A stretch of 35,405 bases of DNA from the NCBI RefSeq assembly GCF_001597725.1, contig NZ_LUTR01000030.1, forward strand, positions 1 through 35,405, read 5' to 3'. Positions 16,869 to 25,031 of this stretch are shown here, one piece after another. The position numbers and the translations under genes were made by a program. Below the pieces are notes generated by a model. It saw only the letters and a list, made by a program, of their open reading frames with translations, made no database searches and had not been told where the DNA came from. How positions within the stretch are numbered: position 1 is the first letter of the stretch; the number at the start of each line of letters is the position of its first letter. Source of the stretch: Neptuniibacter marinus (GTDB lineage: Bacteria; Pseudomonadota; Gammaproteobacteria; Pseudomonadales; Balneatricaceae).

Positions 16869-17608
16869 TGATGGTGAATTTTAAAAAACTTTTTCAGCTG
16901 GTAACTCATCCAATCGTGACTACCAAAAAGTATGAAAAAATAATTTTATTAAGTCATATGAGAAGCCGTTCCTCCGTCCTTTCCCATGTTTTAGGAAGTA
17001 ATAGTGAAATTTCAGGTTATTATGAACAGCATCAAAGACATGCGGACCCACTTTTTGACATAAAAGTAAAAGCCAATTTACTTCTAGATAATAACTTGTC
17101 ATCTCAGCATCGTTATCTTTATGACAAAGTTTTACATGGACGTTTTGATCCAAAAAATCTACAAGGTTATAAAGTTATTGTTTTAATACGAAAGCCGAAC
17201 TCTGCTTTAAAAAGTATTATGTCTATGGGAAATCTTACTAAGAGCCTGTGGGGAAAGGATCCTTATCGTGCTTTTGCTTATTATTGTCAACGCCTGCAAA
17301 GCATTATAGATATTATTGAAAAAAATAATATTGATGTTTGTTTTGTTGAAGCTGATGACTTAGTTGAAAAAACAGATCATGTTCTTAATGAAATAAGTAC
17401 TTTTTTAGAATTAGATTCTCCATTATCTAGCCATTACAGGTCGTTTGATAAAACTGGTGAAGCTATTTATGGTGATCCATCGGATAATATTAAATCAGGC
17501 TCTATAGTTAAAACTGAAAATAATACGGCGGCAGTCGTTTCAGATGAACTTTTAGCTGTAGCTCAGCATTACTATGATAGGTGTCAACAGCTATGTATAA
17601 AAAATTAA
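16868..17608 (+). CDS. Sulfotransferase-like protein (2 of 3)
   Basis: The 246-residue protein has a P-loop-like N-terminal motif LLSHMRSRSSVLSHVLGSN (27-45), a form of the PAPS 5'-loop seen in divergent sulfotransferases, and a second segment VIVLIRKPNSALKSIMSM (103-120) resembling the 3'-phosphate-binding motif. It lacks the canonical GTTWI sequence, so the call is less firm than for the other two. It starts in a 1-nt overlap with the previous stop and its end overlaps the GH16 gene by 16 nt. Such tight coupling indicates a function on the same polysaccharide. Confidence 0.7.
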   Translation: MMVNFKKLFQLVTHPIVTTKKYEKIILLSHMRSRSSVLSHVLGSNSEISGYYEQHQRHADPLFDIKVKANLLLDNNLSSQHRYLYDKVLHGRFDPKNLQGYKVIVLIRKPNSALKSIMSMGNLTKSLWGKDPYRAFAYYCQRLQSIIDIIEKNNIDVCFVEADDLVEKTDHVLNEISTFLELDSPLSSHYRSFDKTGEAIYGDPSDNIKSGSIVKTENNTAAVVSDELLAVAQHYYDRCQQLCIKN

Positions 17609-18384
17609 CCTCGTTATTTTTATTGTTAGTGCCTTCTTTATATATTAGCTACTCGCATGGGGAGACGCTGGTTTGGTATGATGAGTTTAATTACCAAGGT
17701 TTACCTGACCCTGCTAAGTGGGGATTTGAAGAGGCCTATGTACGCAACAAAGAGGTACAGTATTATCGTGCAAAGAATATAGAGAATACATTTGTAGATG
17801 GTGAACATCTTATTTTAAGGGCTTTAAAGCATGATGGAGGAATAGAAGGGGATAAAGATAACCCTAAATATACTTCTGGCAGTCTCAGTACAAAGAATAT
17901 GCACCAGTGGAAATTTGGTCGAATTGAAGTTAGAGCGAAATTTCCTTTAGGTGATGGGGTGTGGCCAGCTATATGGACCTTAGGTGCTAATATAACAGAG
18001 GTGGGTTGGCCAAAATCGGGTGAAATTGACATTGTCGAGTATGTGGGGCGCTTTCCTGAGAAAGCCCATGTTGGTATCCATTTTTTTGATTATGAAAAGA
18101 CTCAGCGTAAAAGAAGAATGGCAACACAGACATACCTAAATGATCCAGGTGAATTTCATGTTTATAGTATTGAGTGGACAGAAACTGCGTTAGATTTTTT
18201 TATTGATGAACGACGCATAAGGCGCATCCGAATGGATAAAGTTGGAGAGCAATCTAAGTATGCTTTTCTTCAGCCTCACTATTTGATTATAAATTTAGCG
18301 TTAGGTGGTGACTGGGCTGGGGAGCCTGAGGACTCGATTTTTCCAGCTGAATTTATTATAGATTATGTGCGTATTTATCAGTAA
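17593..18384 (+). CDS. Secreted GH16 family glycanase
   Basis: The 263-residue protein has a signal peptide (MYKKLTSLFLLLVPSLYISY, cleavage near residue 23) and a single GH16 domain. The catalytic motif GEIDIVEYVG carries Glu144 (nucleophile), Asp146 and Glu149 (acid/base). Other GH16 features are WYDEFNY (28-34), the aromatic cleft VWPAIWTLG (123-131) and the C-terminal strand DYVRIYQ. GH16 enzymes cleave or transglycosylate beta-1,3/1,4-glucans and galactans, including sulfated ones. Here it probably trims or releases the polymer made by the cluster, like ExoK or ExsH in rhizobia. ATG 17593 is 9 nt from AGGTG; the GTG at 17581 would lengthen the signal peptide by four residues. Confidence 0.92.
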   Translation: MYKKLTSLFLLLVPSLYISYSHGETLVWYDEFNYQGLPDPAKWGFEEAYVRNKEVQYYRAKNIENTFVDGEHLILRALKHDGGIEGDKDNPKYTSGSLSTKNMHQWKFGRIEVRAKFPLGDGVWPAIWTLGANITEVGWPKSGEIDIVEYVGRFPEKAHVGIHFFDYEKTQRKRRMATQTYLNDPGEFHVYSIEWTETALDFFIDERRIRRIRMDKVGEQSKYAFLQPHYLIINLALGGDWAGEPEDSIFPAEFIIDYVRIYQ

Positions 18385-18394
18385 CAGTAGTTAC

Positions 18395-19348
18395 TCAATT
18401 CTTTCTTGAATAAAGATGTTTTTTTACTTTATACCAGATATAAAAAGATGGATTCCAAAACAAATCAAGCATTGTGTTTACTAGGGCTAATCTTTTAGTA
18501 TTTAGAATTTCGTAGCCTAATGCTTTATGGCTTTCTCCAGCTATCCAGTTATATCTTGAGTGCTTGAAATTAGACCATTTTTCCCAGCGGCTGTTAGGTT
18601 GAAATGAATCTGTCTTTTTTGTAGGGTTCCAGTGAAGCTCTCCTTTTTTTGCTAGATCGGATGAGCCAATGATCGGTGCATTATCTATTGCGGAATAATT
18701 ATAGCTTTTCTCATCTAAGTCCAAAAAATTAATTATTCTTCTTAATTCTTTTTCTGTTTCTTTGTGTAAGTTTTCATATTTTACAATAAGTAATTTTTTT
18801 GTTTTTAGGTCTGAATTTATTATATTGATTGTTTTCTCTGCGTATAAATTCCATTCTTTCATCGCTATTGTTTGAGGTTTATTGAAGGATTTAGATGCAG
18901 ATTCTGTTACTGACCTTCCGTCTCTAGTAATAACAATTAAATATTCGTTAGGGAAGTATTCGAAAAAAGAGTCAATACTTTCTGTACTGGGGGTTTTTGT
19001 AATAAGAACGTGGTCCGAATTGATCCCTTTTTTCTGTGCTTCGGGTGTTTTTAATTGAGAGCGAAGGAAACGAATTAGGCCTGTCCCTAGTGCTTTTTTC
19101 ATTGATTTTTGAGTATGTAGTTGCTCTTCTACTTTCCAGTTTGGGTTCCAGCGATTACTGGTATAATGTACATAATTATCGAGTTGATCTATGTGCTCTA
19201 GGAGAAAGTCTTCCCATATAGGGCCAGGGCTGAAACAGTCTTCATGAATGCAAAGCATATTCTTTAAAAAGTTTGTGCCGCTCCGCTTTGCAGTACCTAA
19301 AATAAAAACATTCTTTCTTTCTGGTATGTGTGTTTGAGATGTATTCAT
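18395..19348 (-). CDS. PAPS-dependent sulfotransferase (3 of 3)
   Basis: The 317-residue sulfotransferase has the 5'-PAPS loop FILGTAKRSGTNFLKN (15-30) and the 3'-phosphate segment VITRDGRSVTESASKS (139-154). It lies on the minus strand, ending 10 nt from the GH16 stop, and starts a divergent pair with the acyltransferase at 19456. By eye it is more A+T-rich than the cys genes, with Lys/Asn/Ile-rich codons. Its separate orientation suggests a later addition or independent control. It should add sulfate to the polysaccharide or another glycan. Confidence 0.87.
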   Translation of the reverse strand: MNTSQTHIPERKNVFILGTAKRSGTNFLKNMLCIHEDCFSPGPIWEDFLLEHIDQLDNYVHYTSNRWNPNWKVEEQLHTQKSMKKALGTGLIRFLRSQLKTPEAQKKGINSDHVLITKTPSTESIDSFFEYFPNEYLIVITRDGRSVTESASKSFNKPQTIAMKEWNLYAEKTINIINSDLKTKKLLIVKYENLHKETEKELRRIINFLDLDEKSYNYSAIDNAPIIGSSDLAKKGELHWNPTKKTDSFQPNSRWEKWSNFKHSRYNWIAGESHKALGYEILNTKRLALVNTMLDLFWNPSFYIWYKVKKHLYSRKN

Positions 19349-19455
19349 TTTATTGTACTCTAAGCTGGACTAGATTTATGATTCTAGCAATTTATGATTT
19401 TTTTTTAAATATAATAAGTTATTTTCTGAAATTAATTGTTATGTAAGGTTTTTGT

Positions 19456-20484
19456 ATGCGTGTTGATAGCTTGCAACTAATTAGAGCCGTTGCCGCACTG
19501 GGCGTGGTTATTTTTCATGCTCATGCTTATTTTATTACTATTAAATTATTTCCTGATGAGCCTATTTCTAATTTTTTTAATATGGGGTTTGCCGGGGTAG
19601 AGCTTTTCTTCGTTTTAAGTGGTTTTATTATGGTTTTTATCCATTGGAAAGATATGGGTAGGCGAGATAAATTTTTGATATTTTTCTTAAAAAGAATCAC
19701 TAGAATTATTCCATTGTATTGGTTTTTCCTTGTCTTCTTAATGGCTATCTATTTTTCTATTCCGCAACTATCCCCTGAAAATCTCCAAAATATCGTCTAT
19801 GTGCTGAAATCATTCTTTTTGATTCCAAGTGATGAAGGGTTTATTTTAGAGGTTGCTTGGACACTCACTTATGAATTTGTTTTTTATGCTTTTTTTTCCT
19901 TTTTAATTATTCATAAGCTGTGGGGAGTTGCGTTTTTTTTGGGATGGCAACTTGCTGTGTTTATAAATATTTTTTTGGGGTTTAGCGAGCTGTTAGTTTT
20001 TTCAGCATATAACCTGCTATTTTTCTTTGGAGGGCTTTCTGCTCTTTCCTACAGGTATGTCTCCTGCTTTGTGTCGGTAGTTTTTTTGTTGGCAGGAGGA
20101 ATCGGTTTTAGCGTTGTCGGATACCTTGGTGTAGAGGGATATTGGGAAGGAATTACTGATTACCGAACGCTAGCATATGGTATTTTTGCTGCTTTACTAA
20201 TGTTGGGTATTGTTAGATTGGAAGATCTTGGTAAGCTACATATACATACTATATTCAAAGTGTTGGGCGATGCTTCATTCTCAATTTATTTGTCCCACGG
20301 CCTCTCGTTGTCTGTCGCCTCTTTTATTTTTTCTTATTTAGGATTGCTGGCTGTTTTACCTAAAGGCGTTATCTTCTTGTTATTAGTATCGAGCGGCGTG
20401 ATCGGCGGGCTCTTTCTTTACTATATTGTAGAAAGGCGATTGATGCATTGGTCGAAGCATTTTATTGCTAGTCGCTATCCCTAA
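19456..20484 (+). CDS. Acyltransferase 3 family membrane protein (ExoZ-like)
   Basis: The 342-residue polytopic protein of the acyltransferase-3 family opens with LQLIRAVAALGVVIFHAHA (His21 and His23), then GFAGVELFFVLSGFIM (43-58), an FLKRITRIIPLYW segment (77-89) and about ten helices. There is no SGNH domain, unlike the enzyme at 7984, so it resembles ExoZ-type acetyltransferases that modify exopolysaccharide sugars. AAGG lies 8 nt before the ATG. Its 3' end overlaps the convergent HlyD gene by 17 nt. The 107-bp divergent gap 19349-19455 is A+T-rich and presumably holds both promoters. Confidence 0.88.
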   Translation: MRVDSLQLIRAVAALGVVIFHAHAYFITIKLFPDEPISNFFNMGFAGVELFFVLSGFIMVFIHWKDMGRRDKFLIFFLKRITRIIPLYWFFLVFLMAIYFSIPQLSPENLQNIVYVLKSFFLIPSDEGFILEVAWTLTYEFVFYAFFSFLIIHKLWGVAFFLGWQLAVFINIFLGFSELLVFSAYNLLFFFGGLSALSYRYVSCFVSVVFLLAGGIGFSVVGYLGVEGYWEGITDYRTLAYGIFAALLMLGIVRLEDLGKLHIHTIFKVLGDASFSIYLSHGLSLSVASFIFSYLGLLAVLPKGVIFLLLVSSGVIGGLFLYYIVERRLMHWSKHFIASRYP

Positions 20485-21751
20485 AGGCTTTGTTCATAGA
20501 GCTATAAATTGGGCTTAAAAGGTAATCTAATACGGTTCGTTCACCTAGTAGTATAATGACCTCTGCTGGCATACCTGGGTAGAGTTCTATTTCGGTATTC
20601 TGGCTGATTGAGCTTTCATCTAGATCTACTTTAATAGAATAAGCAGGTGTCTGATTATCAGTGTCATTTACTCTATCGGCTGATATATTAGTAATAATTC
20701 CATGGACTGGTAAGGTTCTTCTGCGGTTATAGGCGGTGAGAGTGACCTCTACACCAAGCCCTTCCCGTACGACGTCAATATCTTCTGTTTTTAGAAGCGC
20801 TTCAACTATTAATTTATCATTAATAGGTACGATCTCCATCAGTACTTCGCCAGGAGATATAACGCCGGAGATAGTATGGACACCAAGGCCAACAACTTTA
20901 CCATTTATTGGGCTATATATAGAGGTGCGCTTTAATGTGTCGTTAGCCTCTTTTAGTTGTTCATTTAGCTCAATCGAGAGTGCTTTAACTTTATCTAGTT
21001 CTCTGTTTTTTTCGTGTATATAGGAGAGCTGTATGTTGTGGTATTCTTGTTTCGCTTCGGTTATTTCTAAGTCAAATTTACTGATTTTAGCGTTGTAATC
21101 ACTGAGTCTTCTTTCAATCTCAAGCTTATCTTTCTGTAATTCCAAGTGTTGATTTTTAGAAGCAAAGCCTTTAGCTAAGAGCTTTGTGGACATAGCTAGT
21201 TGTTTATCTATTACGGCGATGGATTTTCGGTCGAGTGCGCTGGTTGATATATAGGCATTTTTTGCTTCTTTGATTTGTTGTTGCTTAGTCAAGGATCTTT
21301 CTAGTTCGCCTTTAATTACTTTTTTCTGGTTATCGAACAGTAATATTTGGTTATTTTTTGCTTGTAGATAGATCTCGTCATCATTATTGTTAATTGCTTC
21401 GGAAAAATGGATAGCAGCTTGGTTATTTATTTCTGCGTTAAGTCGGTCTAGGGTGGCTATAGTGTTTACATATTGTGACTTGAGCTGAAGGTAGCGTGTA
21501 TAAGGCTTAGTTTTCTTTAGCTCTATTAGCAGCTGATTCTCTTTTACTTCCTGGCCTTCCGTTACATGTATCTTTTCGATCAATCCGCCTTCGAGGTGTT
21601 GAACTTTTTTTCTATAGCCTTCTACCGTGATGATACCTGGAGCAATTGCCGCACTTTGAAGAGGGGCTGTGCAGAGCCATAGGATGGTGCCGCCAAAGCC
21701 AATGACCAGAATCGTTAAGCCAATTTTTATCCAGTGGTTATTCTGAGTCAT
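20468..21751 (-). CDS. HlyD/PrtE-type type I secretion membrane fusion protein
   Basis: The 427-residue periplasmic adaptor has one N-terminal membrane helix (about 10-28), a lipoyl-like half IAPGIITVEGYRKKVQHLEGG, a long coiled-coil region (about 80-270) and the returning barrel with SPINGKVVGLGVHTISG. It would link the ABC exporter to an outer-membrane TolC-type channel, which is not encoded here. Its ATG overlaps the ABC gene stop (ATGA), so the two are one operon. The RTX gene upstream is the obvious substrate. Confidence 0.92.
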   Translation of the reverse strand: MTQNNHWIKIGLTILVIGFGGTILWLCTAPLQSAAIAPGIITVEGYRKKVQHLEGGLIEKIHVTEGQEVKENQLLIELKKTKPYTRYLQLKSQYVNTIATLDRLNAEINNQAAIHFSEAINNNDDEIYLQAKNNQILLFDNQKKVIKGELERSLTKQQQIKEAKNAYISTSALDRKSIAVIDKQLAMSTKLLAKGFASKNQHLELQKDKLEIERRLSDYNAKISKFDLEITEAKQEYHNIQLSYIHEKNRELDKVKALSIELNEQLKEANDTLKRTSIYSPINGKVVGLGVHTISGVISPGEVLMEIVPINDKLIVEALLKTEDIDVVREGLGVEVTLTAYNRRRTLPVHGIITNISADRVNDTDNQTPAYSIKVDLDESSISQNTEIELYPGMPAEVIILLGERTVLDYLLSPIYSSMNKAFRDSD

Positions 21752-23475
21752 GCTGTTCCTTGTGGAGCTTTTTCGATTTTATTTTTCTTAGCTTTGTCTT
21801 GTAGTTGTTTAGGATCGTGTTGTTGGATAATACGGCCTTTTTCCATCACGATTAGCTTGTTGGGGATATTGAGTAATTCAGAGCGATTGGTTGTGAAAAC
21901 GGTAGTTAGCCCTGAATCTTTCCGTTCTTGTAATAGCAAGGCTAGTTTTTTGAGGCCATTTGGGTCGAGAAAACTGTCCACCTCATCTAAGAATAAAAGA
22001 GCTGGTTTATTGTATATAGCTCTGGCTAAAAGCAGGCGTTGGATTTCGCTTTGACTCGGTTGTAGGCCTTTGTGTATATCGGTGTCGTAACCCATTGGCC
22101 AACCTAATATAGTAGAGTGCATATCTACACATTCGCAGGCCTCGATGATGCTGCTATCTTTACTGTCTTTTTGAAACCGGGAGACATTCTCTTTTACAGT
22201 GCCTGGATAAAAATGGGCATTCGAGTCGTAGTATCCAGTACTTAATCCTAATGCTTCTGTGTCCCATTGCGAATGGGTGGCGCCGTCTATTCTAACGGTA
22301 CCTAAATTAGGTGTTTTTAATCCGCATAACAGCTGTAATAGTGTTGTTTTTCCGCTACCGGAGCTTCCTATGATAGCTATGCTGGAACCTTCGGTAATAT
22401 TTAAATTGATTCCCGAAAGAAATGGCTTTTGGCTATTTGGGTATAAATACATGAGACCGGTAGCGGAGATATTTCCTTTAGGTGTAGGCAGTTTGGTAGA
22501 TGGCGCAAGGTGCGCTATAAGCTGTTTGCTCTCAGTATTTAGCTGTTTCCATGCTTTAATCGCTTTGAGCCATCCACTAAAATTGAGGACTAGGCTTTCA
22601 TAAGGAGCAAGGGCTCGTCCTGATATCATGCTGGCTGCGATCATAGCACCGGCTGTTAATTCGCTTTTAAGTACAAGTGATGCCCCTATTCCAATGATAG
22701 CAATTTGGGCGACCAGCTTAGTGCCTTTTGTGAACGCTGAAATATTGGTGTATTTTTCATTTTTTTCATACTGCTTCTCAGTATGTACAGCGTTTACTGT
22801 ATGAAGTTTATCTGTGATTGTTTTTTCCATCCCCAATGTTGTTATAGCGGGAGCTTGATTTAAAATATTTAAATCGGGGGCTGGTGGTTGCGTTGTGTCT
22901 TTGCTTTTGTGGTAGTGGATAGCGCCAATTATAATTAGGCTGGATATAGCACAGAGGCTAATGATGCCATAAATGGGGTGTAATAATGTCAGTATGATTA
23001 CAAATAAGGGTGTCCAAGGTATATCTAATGCGGTAATTAAATTGGAACTTAGTGCGCTTTTAATATTTGTGACCAATTGAATCAGGTGGCTATCTCTAGT
23101 AGAGACCTCTTTGCTGAGGGAGATGCTGTTATAAATTATAGATTTTGATATTTTGTCTTGCCATAAATTGGCGCTATTTGAGATAAGCCTTGCTCTAGCC
23201 CAGTCAAGGGTTAGATATAGAAAGATCATCCAAAAAATAAGTACTGTTAATAGTACAAGTGTGTCTAAACTTTGAGATGAAAGGACTCTATCAAAAACTT
23301 GCAATGAGTATATGGGAACCGCTAAGAGGAATAGATTAATAAATAGTGAAAAGATAAACGCCCAGATCACTGATTTTTTTAATTGTGCGTTGGCAGAGGA
23401 GATTAGATCAGAAAGGTTTAAGTTGCTTTTTTCTTGTGCATCTTTTTTCATTATAAGATTCTTAACCTTCTTCAT
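21748..23475 (-). CDS. Type I secretion ABC exporter (PrtD-like) with degenerate ATPase motifs
   Basis: The 575-residue half-transporter has a membrane domain (about 35-300) and a nucleotide-binding domain. Walker A (IGSSGSGKTTLL, 369-380) and Walker B with catalytic Glu (ALLFLDE, 492-498) are intact. Three other elements are not: the signature, LSGGQ in relatives, reads LQPSQ (471-475); the Q-loop region reads YYDSNAHFYPG (415-425) without the usual Gln; and the His-switch reads TTNR, with Asn530 in place of His. The frame is open, so this is divergence rather than decay by stop codons. It would energise RTX export if still active, or need a partner. No ribosome site is evident at 23475; a second in-frame ATG lies at 23451. 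Confidence 0.88.
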   Translation of the reverse strand: MKKVKNLIMKKDAQEKSNLNLSDLISSANAQLKKSVIWAFIFSLFINLFLLAVPIYSLQVFDRVLSSQSLDTLVLLTVLIFWMIFLYLTLDWARARLISNSANLWQDKISKSIIYNSISLSKEVSTRDSHLIQLVTNIKSALSSNLITALDIPWTPLFVIILTLLHPIYGIISLCAISSLIIIGAIHYHKSKDTTQPPAPDLNILNQAPAITTLGMEKTITDKLHTVNAVHTEKQYEKNEKYTNISAFTKGTKLVAQIAIIGIGASLVLKSELTAGAMIAASMISGRALAPYESLVLNFSGWLKAIKAWKQLNTESKQLIAHLAPSTKLPTPKGNISATGLMYLYPNSQKPFLSGINLNITEGSSIAIIGSSGSGKTTLLQLLCGLKTPNLGTVRIDGATHSQWDTEALGLSTGYYDSNAHFYPGTVKENVSRFQKDSKDSSIIEACECVDMHSTILGWPMGYDTDIHKGLQPSQSEIQRLLLARAIYNKPALLFLDEVDSFLDPNGLKKLALLLQERKDSGLTTVFTTNRSELLNIPNKLIVMEKGRIIQQHDPKQLQDKAKKNKIEKAPQGTA

Positions 23476-23516
23476 TATAGGGAATATTATAATTTATAGG
23501 TGCATAAAAGAATATA

Positions 23517-23546
23517 AAACCCTTAGGGTTTGAGCCCTAAGGGTTT
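23517..23546 (-). terminator. Strong hairpin between the RTX gene and its exporter genes
   Basis: A perfect 12-bp stem AAACCCTTAGGG (23517-23528) pairs with CCCTAAGGGTTT (23535-23546) over a 6-nt loop. On the minus strand it is followed by T-rich sequence (TTTTATATTCTTTTA). It lies 22 nt beyond the RTX stop and 41 nt before the exporter start. It probably ends most RTX transcripts and lets a fraction continue into the exporter genes. The flanks also allow termination on the plus strand. Confidence 0.85.
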
Positions 23547-23568
23547 ATTTATTGATAGGTTTATAAAA

Positions 23569-24402
23569 TTAAACTACATCAATAGCAGTGTCTAAATCTT
23601 CGCCACTATTGCTATCAAATATTTCATCTAGGCCAAGATCTGTGATGATCTCTACAGAATCACCATTAGCTTTAGTAAATGTGTAAGCATAAAGGTCAAC
23701 CGCTTGAGTAATACCTAGCATTTCTAGGTATTCAGCTTCTTCTGTAGCATCTAGATCTACAGTTGTTGTAGTGATTTCGCCGCTATCACGCCATTGAGCA
23801 TTAGCTTCAAGAATAAGGGAGTCTATGCCTACAGCAATAAATGTATTGTCAGTATCCGGTGTTTCGGAATCGTCATCATCTTGTGATTGCGCAAGGATAT
23901 TGCCTAGGTTAAGTGTTGCATTAACCTCATCTCCACGGCCTTGGCCATCACCTACAATTGCTTCTATACCGCGAATGCTACCGTCGGTGAAGTCTACATC
24001 TACAATATCATCACCATCAGTATCTTTAACGGTTAGAGTGTCGAAGCCTCTGCCGCCACCGATGAAAACATCATCTTCATCCGCAAGGAATGTATCATTA
24101 CCTTTGCCGCCAACTAAAGTATCAGCGCCTTGACCGCCGGTAATGCTATCATCACCAGCGCCACCTAGGACTGTATCATCATTATACCGGCCGTTAAGGT
24201 CATCATCACCTGCGCCACCTAAAACCGTATCTGCGCCACCGCCGCCTTCAATAGTGTCGTTACCAGCGCCGCCAGCAATCATATCGTCGCCATTGCCACC
24301 ATGAATATAGTCATCGCCAGCCAAACCGGCAACTGCTTCATCAATGGTTGTGCTTGTGTAAGTGTCGTTACCTGACGTAAGTACTGTTTGCGTTGTAGTC
24401 AT
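23569..24402 (-). CDS. RTX calcium-binding protein, probable type I secretion substrate
   Basis: The 277-residue acidic protein has no signal peptide. Residues about 26-105 are RTX nonapeptide repeats (GGNGDDMIAGGAGNDTIEGG and following) that fold into a Ca2+-binding beta-roll after export. The remaining 170 residues are Asp/Thr-rich and resemble no enzyme that I recognise. The C-terminus DTAIDVV, acidic then hydrophobic, fits an uncleaved type I secretion signal. AGGA lies about 8 nt before the ATG. Adjacent exporter genes support secretion. A parallel is ExpE1/WgeA of Sinorhizobium, an RTX protein secreted by a type I system inside the galactoglucan cluster. Here it may bind or organise the anionic polymer through calcium, which is inference. 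Confidence 0.9.
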   Translation of the reverse strand: MTTTQTVLTSGNDTYTSTTIDEAVAGLAGDDYIHGGNGDDMIAGGAGNDTIEGGGGADTVLGGAGDDDLNGRYNDDTVLGGAGDDSITGGQGADTLVGGKGNDTFLADEDDVFIGGGRGFDTLTVKDTDGDDIVDVDFTDGSIRGIEAIVGDGQGRGDEVNATLNLGNILAQSQDDDDSETPDTDNTFIAVGIDSLILEANAQWRDSGEITTTTVDLDATEEAEYLEMLGITQAVDLYAYTFTKANGDSVEIITDLGLDEIFDSNSGEDLDTAIDVV

Positions 24403-24872
24403 GATTTCATCCTAAAATAATTTAATAAGTTATAGCTAAGCTTTAACTGATTACTACAAGTTTGCTGTTTAATACTTTGAAAATTAAGTATTAAGTTTGA
24501 CATCCTTTTATTCGGTCTCATCGCTTAACTTCAGTAAGCCCTATTATATAGATAAAATTTTATCTATCTATCTTTTTGTGTGATTTTTATTCAATTAAAT
24601 TGAGTTATTTTTTATTTTTATTTAAACGGTCGTTTGTTTTTATTTTTTATTTTTTTGAATAAATATTTGTTTAGCTAAGGTTAAGGTTTGTTTTTAAATG
24701 GTTTTTTTCTTGGGATGTTTTTTCTTATTTCGCAAAATATTCCTTTTGTTTTATGAGGTTTTTATTTAGATGAACCTTCATTTAAAGTTCATGTTTTTAG
24801 TTGTGTACGTGATTTGTTTATATGAAATGTATAAGGGGTTGGTTTGGAGAATATGCTTATAGGTGAGTTGTA
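24403..24872 (-). promoter_or_regulatory. A+T-rich upstream region of the RTX gene with a 20-bp palindrome
   Basis: No gene is supported in this 470-bp stretch. It contains a perfect 20-bp palindrome ATAGATAAAATTTTATCTAT (24548-24567), about 146 bp upstream of the RTX start, and long T-rich tracts (24600-24740). The region presumably carries the RTX promoter. The palindrome could be a regulator site, but A+T-rich DNA makes chance palindromes more likely. Confidence 0.4.
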
Positions 24873-25018
24873 TGTGGGGGCTAGCCTTTATGCCCAGAAC
24901 GGGTACTTGGTCGAAAGCGTTGAGGTTTGAATTAGGTTTGGTGCGTAATCCTTCGCTCTGGCACCCGTCCCGAGCATAAAGGTGAGCTCCTACAGGTGTG
25001 TGTAGGAGGTCAGCCTTT
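24873..25018. repeat. REP/BIME cluster between the RTX and sulfur modules
   Basis: A diverged forward unit (24873-24920, head TGTGGGGG, with the CTTTATGCCCAGAACGGGT insert and GGTCGAAAG tail) is followed by a G/T-rich spacer. An inverted unit follows (24950-24994, ending GAGCTCCTACA, again with the CCCGTCCCGAGCATAAAGG insert). A truncated head TGTAGGAGGTCAGCC (25001-25015) comes last. Sequence drift is greater than in the left clusters, so this BIME is probably older. Confidence 0.8.
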
Positions 25019-25031
25019 GTTTAGTGGTCGC

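Noticed and set aside
17581-18384. GH16 enzyme as a substrate of the nearby type I secretion system, as for ExsH/PlyA
   Set aside because: It has an N-terminal Sec signal peptide and no RTX repeats, so Sec export is expected.
18380-18395. Stem AGTAAC/GTTACT between the convergent GH16 and sulfotransferase stops
   Set aside because: The 6-bp stem is short, A+T-rich and lacks a strong T-run; it is insufficient to call a bidirectional terminator.
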